Below, in pieces: positions 15,671 through 25,198 of a DNA stretch of 64,000 nt (its first letter is position 1; the number at the start of each line of letters is the position of its first letter). A program made the translations under genes and the position numbers. Source of the DNA: Alphaproteobacteria bacterium (GTDB lineage: Bacteria > Pseudomonadota > Alphaproteobacteria > UBA9219 > RGZA01); contig JAKFVN010000017.1 of the NCBI GenBank assembly GCA_021732145.1, positions 1 through 64,000 on the forward strand, written 5' to 3'. Below the pieces are notes generated by a model that was not told the origin of the DNA, searched no databases, and saw only the letters and a program-made list of their open reading frames with translations.

Positions 15671-17008
15671 ATGGATAAAGACGACCCATTTCGTCATGGC
15701 GCGAACCCCGGAAACAATCAGGGCAACGAAAATGATTTCGATGATGATGCGCGTTACGATGATGCGGTGACCCCTTCCGTGCGTGAAGAAGAATACGCCG
15801 CAGGACAGGAAGAATGGGATCAGCCGATTGACGAGCTTGCTGAAGACGACCAGCAGCTGGAAGCCGAGCCGCAACCCAAGCGCGACCCATTTGCTGAAGA
15901 AGGCCCGCTTGAAGATGATTATGCAGAACATGGCCAACATGCGGATGGGGATGATAACGGCGAACAGAATCATGAAGAAGACCATGATCAGGAACATGAT
16001 TTAGAGCATGACCCAGAAGTGGATGACCCGCAGCAAGCCGCGCCAGGCAGCGCATCGCCTCTGTCTGGCATGCAAGCGCCCGCAGGGTTGATGAAGCAAT
16101 TGCCGCTGATTGGCGGCGGTATCGCCGCGTTAGTCATCGCGTTTTTTGGATATCAGCAATTTTTTGCTAGCGATGCATCAACCCCCACCACGCCGTCACT
16201 TGAAAATCAGAACACGTGGGATTTGCAGCCTGGCCATTCATCAACCCCGCACGCATCAAATGAATTCCAGCAACCCGCGCCAACACCAGCGCAACCGGAT
16301 CCAGCCGCAACTAATCCTGCGCCGTCAACTGCGATGATTACGCCGGTTGTAGCCCCGGTTGCTGAACCTGCGCCGCAACAGCAGGCACCATTGCCAGTGG
16401 CAGCTGCGCCGAACCCACTTGAGGGCCGCATCGCAGAATTAACCGCGCAGCTTGAGCAGATGAAGCAAACGCAAGACCAGCTCAACCAGAAACTGGCGGC
16501 CGCAACTGCCGCCCCGCCATCGATGGATGAAAACTCCAAAGCAGCAACGCAGGCATTGAATGACCGGATTGCCCAGCTGGAGCAAAAACTGGCGGCGCAG
16601 CCAACGCCTGCACCAGCGCCAGTATCGCAAGCCGTAGATGCGCCAACCAAGCCATCGCACACCAAAGCAACCCGCACGGTTGACCAAGACCAGCCAGCGC
16701 CAACCACCCGCAAGAGCAAGCGCGGCAGCACCGATTTCATGGCAGTGAAAAAAAGCAAAGCTGCCAAGAAGCGCCGCGTCGAACCAGCGGATGATGGGTT
16801 TGAACCTGTTGCCAGCCGCCCATCCTTCCAAGGCTGGATTTTGCGTTCCGCGCAACCAGGATCTGCATGGCTGTCACAGGGCCCTTATAGCAGCGATCTT
16901 CGCCGCGTCGTGCCGGGTGATAAGGTACAGGGACTCGGAACGGTTACCTCTATCCATCAGATTGCGGGCCGCTGGGTAGTAGAAGGCACGCAAGGCGCTG
17001 TTCGCTAG
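15671..17008 (+). CDS. dotF: DotF/IcmG-like inner-membrane protein, enlarged
   Basis: 445 residues. A strongly acidic, Asp/Glu/His-rich cytoplasmic part (1-140) is followed by one membrane helix (about 145-164) and a Pro/Ala linker. Next come coiled-coil heptads (about 245-315; IAELTAQLEQMKQTQ, LNDRIAQLEQKLAA) and a C-terminal domain with AWLSQGPYSSDLRRVVPGDK then GLGTVTSIHQIAGRWVVEG. That domain is the DotF/TraP signature. Legionella DotF is about 270 residues, so this one is clearly longer. DotF links the inner-membrane parts to the DotG-DotH core. Position after dotG agrees. Confidence 0.75.
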   Translation: MDKDDPFRHGANPGNNQGNENDFDDDARYDDAVTPSVREEEYAAGQEEWDQPIDELAEDDQQLEAEPQPKRDPFAEEGPLEDDYAEHGQHADGDDNGEQNHEEDHDQEHDLEHDPEVDDPQQAAPGSASPLSGMQAPAGLMKQLPLIGGGIAALVIAFFGYQQFFASDASTPTTPSLENQNTWDLQPGHSSTPHASNEFQQPAPTPAQPDPAATNPAPSTAMITPVVAPVAEPAPQQQAPLPVAAAPNPLEGRIAELTAQLEQMKQTQDQLNQKLAAATAAPPSMDENSKAATQALNDRIAQLEQKLAAQPTPAPAPVSQAVDAPTKPSHTKATRTVDQDQPAPTTRKSKRGSTDFMAVKKSKAAKKRRVEPADDGFEPVASRPSFQGWILRSAQPGSAWLSQGPYSSDLRRVVPGDKVQGLGTVTSIHQIAGRWVVEGTQGAVR

Positions 17009-17383
17009 AATGCCTAACGGCGGACGTTGGCTTTTTGGCGCTTTCTGCCTGTCCTCCTTTGGATGACATTATAAAATCACCGCAAAGCGGTGGCGGTGCT
17101 CACGTACTTAAATGTACGCTGCGCTCCGGTTCTCGAAACCACCAAAAATCCTTAGCCGCAGCAAAATTTTGCATAGGTTCCAATTCCTCATATATAACGT
17201 AAGACACGGTTAATCATTTTTAACCAATGATATTTTCTTCCTTTGAAATCAAAGAAAGAAAGTAATTTTTTATATACTTTTAATGAATCCTTGGAATACT
17301 CGGATGATGGGGAAAAGCCTTTTTATGTCATCCGATCGCGTGGGATGTAATCCATCCGGTTGGGTTGCTTTGGGAACTTGCGC
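17009..17383. other. intergenic region with palindromic elements
   Basis: 375 bp without a gene. It holds CACCGC-AAA-GCGGTG (17078-17092), CGTAC-TTAAAT-GTACG (17103-17118), a GGTT/AACC pair just after, and GGTTAA-TCATTT-TTAACC (17208-17225). One GAATC site is at 17285. The first half looks like a compact dispersed palindromic repeat; the AT-rich second half probably contains a promoter for the next gene. Confidence 0.5.
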
Positions 17384-18373
17384 ATGAAGCATGCCAAAAA
17401 ACAAAACCTGTTTGCCTCACTGTTTAACGGCCTTGATATGCCGCGCATCGCGCTGGCCGCGCTTACGGTTTTTTTATATCCGAGTTTCGGTCTTGCAGCC
17501 AGCCAGCAAATCGCAGGGGATGCAACGGTTGGAACCATGTTCTGTAATGTGCTGCAAAACTCTGGCTCATTCCCGCCGCTTTTCTCAGGCATAGCTTACA
17601 TCACTGGTGCATGGATTGTGGTGCGCGGGTTGTTCGATATGATGAAGCGCAGCTCTGATCCAACCAACAAGCCATTTAAAGACGGCATTCTTGGCGTGAT
17701 GATGGGCGGCATGGTGGCCGCGCTGCCAAGCCTTATCAACTGGCTGCATAAAACACTGCTGCGTGACACCGTGAAAGGCGAAGGCATTCGCTGCACTGGC
17801 GCTGCATCGGTTGGCACATCAAGCGCAGTGCCGCTTGATGTTATGCTCAGCAATTTCGTTGGCAATATCACACCAGGCATTCTCGCGCTGATCAGCGGCA
17901 TGGCGGTCATCTTTGGCATTGTGATGATTTTCTATAACATGGTGAAGCTGTCGAAATTCGGTACTGATGCAAAAACCAGCACGCTGACCCCCATTCTTGG
18001 CAGCTTGATTATCGGCGCGCTTCTGGTCGCGGTGGGCCAAACGATGGATATCAGCCTGACGACCCTGTTTGGCAACAACACCACCATGAATACGCTGACC
18101 AAATACAAGGAGCTTGCTTACGTTCCAGGCGGCAGCTTTGATATGTCACGCTTCAATAATGCGATGAACGCTGTATTCACGTTCCTTCGAATTGTCGGCA
18201 GTCTTGCATTCGTACGTGGATTCTTCGTGATGAAAAACGCGTTGGAAGGCCAAGGCCAAGCAACCAAGGGTCAGGCATACACTCATATTATTGGCGGTGC
18301 CTTGCTGGTGAACATGCCGGGCTTCATCCAATACATTGAACAGTCAGTCGGATTTAAGGTGATTAATCCATAA
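17384..18373 (+). CDS. DotE/IcmC-type membrane protein with an added IcmD-like module
   Basis: 329 residues from ATG 17384; a TTG eight codons earlier is less likely. A signal sequence (RIALAALTVFLYPSFGLAAS) is followed by three copies of a two-helix module, at about 65-122, 163-221 and 255-321. The last two match DotE/IcmC (TraQ); the ending FVRGFFVMKNALEGQGQ plus GQAYTHIIGGALLVN is diagnostic. The first module, with GIAYITGAWIVVRGLF and GVMMGGMVAALPSLI, looks like the IcmD/DotP proteins encoded just downstream. Ordinary DotE has about 190 residues, so this appears to be a fusion or internal duplication. Inner membrane; exact role in the T4SS is unclear. Confidence 0.75.
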   Translation: MKHAKKQNLFASLFNGLDMPRIALAALTVFLYPSFGLAASQQIAGDATVGTMFCNVLQNSGSFPPLFSGIAYITGAWIVVRGLFDMMKRSSDPTNKPFKDGILGVMMGGMVAALPSLINWLHKTLLRDTVKGEGIRCTGAASVGTSSAVPLDVMLSNFVGNITPGILALISGMAVIFGIVMIFYNMVKLSKFGTDAKTSTLTPILGSLIIGALLVAVGQTMDISLTTLFGNNTTMNTLTKYKELAYVPGGSFDMSRFNNAMNAVFTFLRIVGSLAFVRGFFVMKNALEGQGQATKGQAYTHIIGGALLVNMPGFIQYIEQSVGFKVINP

Positions 18374-18489
18374 CCGTTTAGCTTTACCTAAAAGGATGGT
18401 TAACAAAGGGTAAATAGCTAAACCTTTATATAATTTTTAATAATTGCTTTGTTATTATTACTTACATCCAAAGGCCAATATTTTTGATA

Positions 18490-18511
18490 CACTGATAAGC
18501 GTTCATCAGTG
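18490..18511. promoter_or_regulatory. 7-bp inverted repeat before the first IcmD paralog
   Basis: CACTGAT (18490-18496) and ATCAGTG (18505-18511) around 8 bases, 31 bp before the start codon. The preceding 110 bp are very AT-rich. It could be an operator or a leader hairpin that sets apart expression of the two IcmD genes. Confidence 0.35.
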
Positions 18512-18542
18512 AATGATGTGAGTTTTATAGGGAAGTTCAAGA

Positions 18543-18947
18543 ATGACGTTTGGTAGCGTAATGAATACTACAGTGAAGAGCGCCGTATTGGCGGGTATTC
18601 TTGCAGCGGCATGGCCTGAATTGGCCCATGCACAGAATTTCCAGGCAACATCCGCGGCGTTGGTTGATGCCTTAAAAGATATGCCGGTGATTATTTCGGG
18701 CATCTCTTACATGTTTGGCGGCTTGCTGGTGTTGGGCGGTGCAAACAAATTGAAGATGCATGCGGAAAATCCGCAGCAGACCCCGATGTCGCACGGCCTT
18801 GTTCGTATTGGCGTGGGCGGGATGATTGCAGGTCTGCCACCGTTTATGGGTTGGGTGAATAATTCATTGTCGATTGGCGGTGGAACTATGAAGTTCAAGA
18901 AACTTGATAGAATTTCTGACCTAATTACTTTCAGTGGTGTGTGTTAG
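18543..18947 (+). CDS. IcmD/DotP-like small membrane protein, copy 1
   Basis: 134 residues: signal sequence (AVLAGILAAAWPELAHAQ), then one two-helix module with GISYMFGGLLVLGGANKLK, HAENPQQTPMSHGLVRIGVG and GMIAGLPPFMGWV. This is the IcmD/DotP (TraR) pattern. It is closely similar in layout to the gene 40 bp downstream (both carry HA(E/D)NPQQ), so the pair is a tandem duplication. GGGAAG precedes the start. IcmD proteins are small inner-membrane or pilin-like T4SS parts of uncertain function. Confidence 0.78.
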   Translation: MTFGSVMNTTVKSAVLAGILAAAWPELAHAQNFQATSAALVDALKDMPVIISGISYMFGGLLVLGGANKLKMHAENPQQTPMSHGLVRIGVGGMIAGLPPFMGWVNNSLSIGGGTMKFKKLDRISDLITFSGVC

Positions 18948-18987
18948 AATTTAACTAAGAAGTTTAACAGCGAAGGAGAGGGAAAAT

Positions 18988-19410
18988 ATGAAACGTGAAT
19001 TGTTTGAAAATGTACTTAAGACCGGTCTCGTTGCAGCGGTAATTGCAGTTGCTTTCCCAGACGCATCAATGGCGCAAGCACTTCAAAACTCTGTGACCGA
19101 AGTGAAAGCCGGTATTGCAAACATGCCAATGCTCGTATCGGGCTTTGCATATATTGCAGGCGGTGCTGCGATGTTAAGCGGTGCTGGTATGCTCAAGAAA
19201 CATGCTGATAATCCTCAGCAAAACCCGCTCGCACCAGGGGTTACCCGTATGGCGCTTGGCGGTATTGTAGCCGCGATGCCTTCCTTCCTCAGCTACGTAA
19301 ACGGTACGCTGAAGAGCAACACCGAAGGCCCATTGCAGTACAAAGGACTTCAAACCGTTGGTGAATTGAAGATGAACTTGATGCATCAAATTACCAGCCT
19401 GTTCTCATAA
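18988..19410 (+). CDS. IcmD/DotP-like small membrane protein, copy 2
   Basis: 140 residues: signal sequence (TGLVAAVIAVAFPDASMAQA) and the module GFAYIAGGAAMLSGAGMLKK, HADNPQQNPLAPGVTRMALG, GIVAAMPSFLSYV. Strong ribosome site (GAAGGAGAGG) before ATG. Paralog of the previous gene and of the first module of the DotE-type protein. Followed 20 bp later by dotN. Confidence 0.8.
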   Translation: MKRELFENVLKTGLVAAVIAVAFPDASMAQALQNSVTEVKAGIANMPMLVSGFAYIAGGAAMLSGAGMLKKHADNPQQNPLAPGVTRMALGGIVAAMPSFLSYVNGTLKSNTEGPLQYKGLQTVGELKMNLMHQITSLFS

Positions 19411-19430
19411 GACTGGATTTGATGAACTAA

Positions 19431-20174
19431 ATGTCTCTCCTCCCGATTACGCTGGGCGTCAAGCGCAACCTTGATGCCCAGCAATCCGTGCCAAAGGATG
19501 GGGCAGCCGGTAAACCAAAACGTCGTAAGCCCCTTTCGAAGTCCGAACTTTCCAAACTCGTCCAACACACCTTCGAAAAAAATTCCTTCACCTGCTGCTA
19601 TTGCGGATTTCAAGCTAAACAATTCCAAAGAGCGATACCCAAGGATTGGGCGGTCAATGACCCGCGTGATTCCGAAATGGTCACCGCCTGCATTTTCTGC
19701 GAACAATGTTTCAACCTTGAAAGCGTCGGGCCGATGGCTTCCGGCACGCTCATCTGGCTTCCCGAGATTAGCCAGGCGACGCTGCACCACATCATGCGCG
19801 CCGTGTATGCTTCCCGTGCGCAGATGGATATTGCGCCTGAAAATATCCGTAATTGCGCTGATAGGACGTTTGAAGTTCTGTTTAACCGCCGCGGCGAAGC
19901 CAAACGCCGTATTGGCACGGATGACCCTATGGTTCTGGCCGCAGCCCTGCTTGAAAACGTGAATGAGGAAACGTTTCGAAAGCGCGAAGAAAAATTCAGC
20001 GGGATTCGCCTTATGCCGCTCGATAAACGCATGATTCCCAGTGCTTCGGGCAAGGATAACGACCAATTCCCGCGAATTATCGAGTACTGGGTCTCGGATG
20101 AAGGGCCTTTGGGCAAAATGCCCCCAGCTACCTGGGAAGCCATGCAACGTGGCATCACCAAAGCGGCTAGCTAA
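19431..20174 (+). CDS. dotN: DotN/IcmJ, zinc-binding coupling-complex protein
   Basis: 247 residues. Two Cys groups, TCCYCGF (C55, C56, C58) and ACIFCEQC (C87, C90, C93), followed by GTLIWLPEISQATLHHI, are the IcmJ/DotN signature. In Legionella DotN binds the C-terminal tail of the coupling protein DotL on the cytoplasmic side. Its presence argues that this machine has a DotL-based type IV coupling complex. It precedes dotO. Confidence 0.9.
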   Translation: MSLLPITLGVKRNLDAQQSVPKDGAAGKPKRRKPLSKSELSKLVQHTFEKNSFTCCYCGFQAKQFQRAIPKDWAVNDPRDSEMVTACIFCEQCFNLESVGPMASGTLIWLPEISQATLHHIMRAVYASRAQMDIAPENIRNCADRTFEVLFNRRGEAKRRIGTDDPMVLAAALLENVNEETFRKREEKFSGIRLMPLDKRMIPSASGKDNDQFPRIIEYWVSDEGPLGKMPPATWEAMQRGITKAAS

Positions 20175-20310
20175 GCGCTTTGTTCATTTTCAGTTAAGGC
20201 TTTGTCTTTACTCTAGATTCTGGCTCTAACTAATCTATCTCAAGAAGGGCCGGGCAGGGGGGATAACCACTACCTTTCTGTTCATGCCACCCCTAATTCT
20301 GATGTAGCAC

Positions 20311-23300
20311 ATGCTGGGTTTACTCGATGAATTTTTTGCCGGAATCTTGCTGCTGTTCAAGCAGCCGGTGGAATCGTTCATCAATCTTGAAACCGCAGAT
20401 GATGAAACCACGTTGGTGTCCAACGATGGTTCGCTGCTGACCTATCTGAAAATCAGTGGCGCGCGCCAGATGATTGGCGGCGAAGAGTATAACTGGATTA
20501 TCGATCAGGCGACCTTGAAACTCGGCGCGCGCTTTGACCGTCCTGGCCAAGCAATGCAATTTTATTTCTATCGCGATCCTGACCGCATTGGCCGTACATT
20601 GCACAAAATGATGACACCGAACCGCATGTCGGCAGGTGCCATTGGCATTGATCTGGACGACTTGCTTAAAGAACGCCAGCGCAATTTATCGAACTATCTT
20701 GCTTTGGAAGAAATGTATTTGGTGCTGTGGACACGCCCATCAGGTCTTACGCCAAACGAATACAAACGCGCGCAGGAAACACGCAAAGACCAGAAGTGGC
20801 ATGCCGCAAAAAATGCGCAAATGCCGTTTGCGGCGCTGGAACCATTGCGCTTAAAACACAAGGCGTTCGTTTCCAATATTTCTGAATCCTTATTTGAGCT
20901 TGGGATTGTTTCCAACGTCATGGAAGTGCATGACGCGTTGCGTGCGGTGCGTGCCAGCATCTATCCAAATCTCGATAACGATAAATGGAAAGCCTGCCTG
21001 CCGGGCGACCCGATTGCGCCGCGCCGTCCGCGCTATAAACGCGACTGGTCAGATTTGCTATGGCCACCGATTTCGCAGCAGCTTTGCCCGATGGATGCCG
21101 AAGTGCTTGGCCCCAGCACGGTGCGCGTAGGTGATCTTGCATGGGCCGCAACCGATATGTCGCTTGGCCCGTCCGATGCATCGCCATTCCCGCAATTGCT
21201 GAACCGTTTGATTGAAGCGAATATGCCGTTCCGCATTTCGTTTATGATTGAATCAGGCGGCGCAACGGGTGAAAATTTCCGTAAGCTTGCGGCATCACTG
21301 CTTGCATTTTCCAACGGTATTAACCGGCAGATTAAGGAAACGCTGAACGAGCTTATCGCGCTGTCGCAAAGCGATCCGGTTGTGAAGCTGCGTATTTCCT
21401 ACGCGACCTATGCGCCAGCTGGCGATAAGAAATTGATTGAAACGCGTCTTGCGAATTTGATGCAGGCCGCTGAATCATGGGGCTATTGCCAGGTTGCCAA
21501 TATTTGCGGCGACCCTTTGGAAGCTGTGATGTCATCCGTGCTTGGCATTTCATGTTCGGCAACTGCGCCCCCGGGCGTTGCGCCGCTGCGCGAAGTCGTG
21601 AAAATGTTGCCGTGGCAGCGCTCCTGCTCGCCGTTCAATGATGGCGCTGTTATTTTGCGCTCACCCGATGGCCGTATCTGGCCATACCAGATGGGCACGG
21701 CGTTGACCACCACATGGTTCGATTTGATTTTCGCGCAGCCGGGTTCGGGTAAATCGGTCTTGATGAACGCGAAGAATCTCGGCTGCTGTTTATCAGCGGG
21801 TATGAGCAAATTGCCGTTCATCGCGATTTTGGATATTGGCCCGTCATCATCGGGCCTTATCTCACTTTTAAAAGACGCGCTGCCTGCTGACCGCCGTCAG
21901 GAAGTTTTGCATTTCAAATTATTGATGACGCCGGAATACGCGGTGAACCCGTTTGATACGCAACTCGGTTGCCGTTATGCATTGCCCGACGAACGCGCGT
22001 ATTTGTGTGAATTGCTTACCCTTATTTGCACGCCGCCCGGCCAAGACACGCCGTATGACGGCATGACGCAGCTGGTTGGTTTCTGCGTCGATGAAATGTA
22101 TCGCTGGCGCGATGACGCGGAAGCGAACGCCGAAGCGCGCCCTTATCTTGAACTCATCGAACCACGCGTCGATGATGCGATTAAGAAAATGAATTTGGTG
22201 CTGCCGCCTGAACCCTATTGGTGGGAAGTTGTGGATGCGCTGTATGATGCCGGCGCAAAACATGAAGCGATGCTCGCGCAGCGTCATGCTGTTCCAACAC
22301 TGGTGGATGCCGTTACGGCCGCGCGCCGCCCGCAAATTCGCGCATTCCTCGATGAAACCGCCATCGGCCCCAGCGCGGAAGGCGTTATCCACGCGTTTGA
22401 ACGTATGATTGCATCCGCCATTCGTGAATTCCCGATTTTGGCTGGCGTTACCCGTTTTGATACAGGCACCGCGCGCGTCGCATCGGTTGATTTGCAGGAA
22501 GTTTCCCCGCAAGGCGATGCCTCCGCTGACCGTCAAACCGCTATTATGTACATGCTTGCGCGCCACACGCTGATCCGTTCATGGTGGCTCAACCCCGATA
22601 GCTTGCGTAACGTAAGTGCGCGTTACCGTCCGCACCATGATGAACGCTTGAAGGAAATCCGCGAAATTCCAAAACGTCTTTGCTATGACGAATTCCATCG
22701 CACCGCGAACAGCTTTGCAGTGCGTGCGCAACTTATTCGCGATGTTCGCGAAGGCCGTAAATGGGGTGTGCAAATCGTGCTTGCTTCCCAATTGCTCAAC
22801 GACTTTACCGCAGACATGATTGACTTGGCGACAGGTATTTGGGTGTGCGGTTCAACCGCATCGGAACGCGCGATTGCCGATTTGGGTGAAAAATTCTCGC
22901 TCTCGGAAACGGCGCGCTGGGTCGTGCGGTATCGCCTGACGGGGCCTAAGCCCAGTGGTTCGCCCGTGCTGCTTATTCTGTCAACGACCGAAGGCCGTTA
23001 TGAGCAGCATCTTGTCAACACGCTTGGCCCGATTGAACTCTGGGCGCTATCCACATCTGCGGAAGACGTGGTTATCCGTACCAAGCTTTATGAAAAGGTG
23101 GGCGCGGTGAAAGCCCGGCGTTTGCTTGCCACATTGTTTCCTGGCGGCACTGCCCGCCATGAAATCCGCCGCCGCGTCGTTATCCGCACCGAACGCGGTG
23201 AGTTAACAACCAACGCGCAACAGGCCGTTATGCAGGAAATGGTAGATGAATTGGCAGCTTACGTAACCCGTGAGGTGCTGGATGGTGTGCTGGAGGTTGA

Positions 23301-23406
23301 AAAACGCGCCGCCGCCGAGAAAGCCAAGGAAGCGGAAGCAAATAAAGTTACTAAAAAACGTGATTTTTCCGGTTCAAGTTCACGTGCATCCGGAACGCCA
23401 CGTTGA
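20311..23406 (+). CDS. dotO: DotO/IcmB, VirB4-type secretion ATPase
   Basis: 1031 residues, normal for DotO (TraU of IncI). Walker A AQPGSGKSVLMN at about residue 475, Walker B RLCYDEFH at about 790, then the ASQLLNDFTADMIDLATGIW region typical of the VirB4 fold. It powers assembly and transport at the cytoplasmic base of the channel. A Lys/Glu-rich tail (about 990-1031) is probably disordered. The 136-bp gap from dotN contains no obvious element besides G-rich and C-rich runs. Confidence 0.94.
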   Translation: MLGLLDEFFAGILLLFKQPVESFINLETADDETTLVSNDGSLLTYLKISGARQMIGGEEYNWIIDQATLKLGARFDRPGQAMQFYFYRDPDRIGRTLHKMMTPNRMSAGAIGIDLDDLLKERQRNLSNYLALEEMYLVLWTRPSGLTPNEYKRAQETRKDQKWHAAKNAQMPFAALEPLRLKHKAFVSNISESLFELGIVSNVMEVHDALRAVRASIYPNLDNDKWKACLPGDPIAPRRPRYKRDWSDLLWPPISQQLCPMDAEVLGPSTVRVGDLAWAATDMSLGPSDASPFPQLLNRLIEANMPFRISFMIESGGATGENFRKLAASLLAFSNGINRQIKETLNELIALSQSDPVVKLRISYATYAPAGDKKLIETRLANLMQAAESWGYCQVANICGDPLEAVMSSVLGISCSATAPPGVAPLREVVKMLPWQRSCSPFNDGAVILRSPDGRIWPYQMGTALTTTWFDLIFAQPGSGKSVLMNAKNLGCCLSAGMSKLPFIAILDIGPSSSGLISLLKDALPADRRQEVLHFKLLMTPEYAVNPFDTQLGCRYALPDERAYLCELLTLICTPPGQDTPYDGMTQLVGFCVDEMYRWRDDAEANAEARPYLELIEPRVDDAIKKMNLVLPPEPYWWEVVDALYDAGAKHEAMLAQRHAVPTLVDAVTAARRPQIRAFLDETAIGPSAEGVIHAFERMIASAIREFPILAGVTRFDTGTARVASVDLQEVSPQGDASADRQTAIMYMLARHTLIRSWWLNPDSLRNVSARYRPHHDERLKEIREIPKRLCYDEFHRTANSFAVRAQLIRDVREGRKWGVQIVLASQLLNDFTADMIDLATGIWVCGSTASERAIADLGEKFSLSETARWVVRYRLTGPKPSGSPVLLILSTTEGRYEQHLVNTLGPIELWALSTSAEDVVIRTKLYEKVGAVKARRLLATLFPGGTARHEIRRRVVIRTERGELTTNAQQAVMQEMVDELAAYVTREVLDGVLEVEKRAAAEKAKEAEANKVTKKRDFSGSSSRASGTPR

Positions 23407-23452
23407 CATAATGTGTGATATACTGATTAGCTAAGAGGACACGAGAAGGTTC

Positions 23453-24673
23453 ATGGCCCAACAACCCAAAGCAGATGATGTCGAAATCACAATGGTACTG
23501 ATTGTTGCCATGGGTTTTCTGTTCATGTGGGGAATGTGGTCTTATGCCAAGCAGCCGATTGTTGAAGTGATACGCTGGGTAAAGTGGGGGGAAGTATGCG
23601 TCTTCCAGCTGATTGATCCGAAGCTGGCGCGTGACCGCGAATTGCTGGAAAATCTGAAAAACGATCAAGCGCTCATTAAGCAAATGGGTGAAGAAATGGA
23701 TTTGCAGAAAAAGAAATACACTGTCGATGGCTGGATTGCGAACAAGCTGCTGGCACCGGAAGTATTGTGGGATATTTCAAACCGCGTTGGCGTTTATACC
23801 CGTGTTCCGATTATTATGGGCCTGATGGCGGGCGCATTCTTTTATATGTTCTTCTCCTTCCGCACCAAATATAAGACAGCTTATGATCTGGAAGGACTTA
23901 TCCGCATTCAATCCAAGCAATGGCCGGTTATCTCGCCCATCGCCGATTTCAGCCCGACCGATGCTAATGCGCGCAAGCCCGGTGAGCCGGTTCCTGCTGA
24001 TTTACCGCCATTTGCCGAGGCTTTATCACCTGAAGAATGGGTTGCGCATCAACGCATTCCCATCGTGAATAAGATTCCCGACAAAGATGCATTGCGCCGC
24101 GCCTATCTGGCGCAGCTTGGCCCGCGCTGGGCGGGCATCGGTTGCATGACCCCTGCGCAGCGCTGCCTGATGGCATGCTTTGCATTAAAGGGCGCGCAAA
24201 AGCGCCGCGACAGCGACAACATGCTTGGCCGTGTTGCGCAACACTGGAATCATAAGACAGATTTTACGCCAACACTCGAGTTGATGGCGGAAGTGGATAA
24301 GGTGCTGGCCGATCCGAAAGTGGGCGGCGAAGCGATGAAGGTTGCAAACCGTTTTGCCTATCGCACCACTGCGCTGATTGGCGTTTTGAAATGGGCGCGC
24401 GAACGTGGCGGCGTGCTTGCGCCTGCAACCTTCTTGTGGTTGCGCGCGCATGACCGCGGTTTGTGGTATCCCTTGAATAATTTTGGGCGCCGCGCTTACC
24501 ATGCGGAAGCTGCCGGCGCGATGGCACATTTCATGGCTGAAAAAATTGCTGGCAAGCCATTGCCAATCCCGCGCCTTGAAACCGCCATTTTGACCATCAC
24601 CCAGTATTGGGGCATTAACAATCCGGTAGTCCCAGATCTTGAGGAAAACCGCAAGAAAATAACGAAAGCATAG
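23453..24673 (+). CDS. dotM: DotM/IcmP coupling-complex membrane protein
   Basis: 406 residues with two membrane helices near the N-terminus (about 11-28 and 120-143) and a large cytoplasmic domain. FAYRTTALIGVLKWAR, GVLAPATFLWLRAHDRGLWY and YHAEAAGAMAHFMAEK are strongly characteristic of DotM (TrbA of IncI). In Legionella DotM helps recruit substrates to the coupling protein DotL. It ends 8 bp before an unknown gene that separates it from dotL. Confidence 0.93.
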   Translation: MAQQPKADDVEITMVLIVAMGFLFMWGMWSYAKQPIVEVIRWVKWGEVCVFQLIDPKLARDRELLENLKNDQALIKQMGEEMDLQKKKYTVDGWIANKLLAPEVLWDISNRVGVYTRVPIIMGLMAGAFFYMFFSFRTKYKTAYDLEGLIRIQSKQWPVISPIADFSPTDANARKPGEPVPADLPPFAEALSPEEWVAHQRIPIVNKIPDKDALRRAYLAQLGPRWAGIGCMTPAQRCLMACFALKGAQKRRDSDNMLGRVAQHWNHKTDFTPTLELMAEVDKVLADPKVGGEAMKVANRFAYRTTALIGVLKWARERGGVLAPATFLWLRAHDRGLWYPLNNFGRRAYHAEAAGAMAHFMAEKIAGKPLPIPRLETAILTITQYWGINNPVVPDLEENRKKITKA

Positions 24674-24681
24674 GACAAGCA

Positions 24682-25170
24682 ATGATCAAGAAGCATAAAG
24701 AGCATCATTTTGTAGTTGTCAGCGATGATGTGCTGGTAGCGGATTTAAGCCTTTCAAAAACAGCGGGCGTTGTGCGCCTGAAACTTTCTGACCTTACCTT
24801 TGCGCATTTCCATGTGCGCAGCGATGGCGATGGCGCGAAACTTGGTTTTACCACGGGCCGCGAGGATTTTGTGGTGCTCGGCAACTTTGCAAATAAAACA
24901 GATGCCGATAATCTTTTAAAAGAAATCCGCCACGAAATGCTGAAGATTGAATTGCTGCACCGGATATTCAGCCTGCGCACATTCCTGATTACGATGTCGG
25001 TCATCATCACATTGATATTTATCGTATGGTTTGTTGGAAAAGCAACGCAGCAAAACCTTCCTGAGCTCAATGAGCCATTGGCGCTCGAAGATATGCATGA
25101 ACCAGCGCCAACGCGCCTTGAGCCCGGCCGCCCGATTGACGCAGATAGCAAATTGAACGCACCTGATTAA
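24682..25170 (+). CDS. unknown single-span membrane protein between dotM and dotL
   Basis: 162 residues: a hydrophilic, strand-rich N-terminal domain (1-92), one membrane helix (about 99-118; FLITMSVIITLIFIVWF) and a Pro/Glu-rich tail that should face the periplasm. TAGGACAAGC precedes the start. It lies 8 bp after dotM and 28 bp before dotL, so it is surely co-expressed with the two coupling-complex membrane proteins. I know of no Dot/Icm or IncI protein of this kind at this place; in IncI the gene between trbA and trbC is the thioredoxin-like trbB, which this is not. Candidate new coupling-complex subunit (inference). Confidence 0.75.
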   Translation: MIKKHKEHHFVVVSDDVLVADLSLSKTAGVVRLKLSDLTFAHFHVRSDGDGAKLGFTTGREDFVVLGNFANKTDADNLLKEIRHEMLKIELLHRIFSLRTFLITMSVIITLIFIVWFVGKATQQNLPELNEPLALEDMHEPAPTRLEPGRPIDADSKLNAPD

Positions 25171-25198
25171 TGTTTTGAAAGCGAACGATACGTAACCC

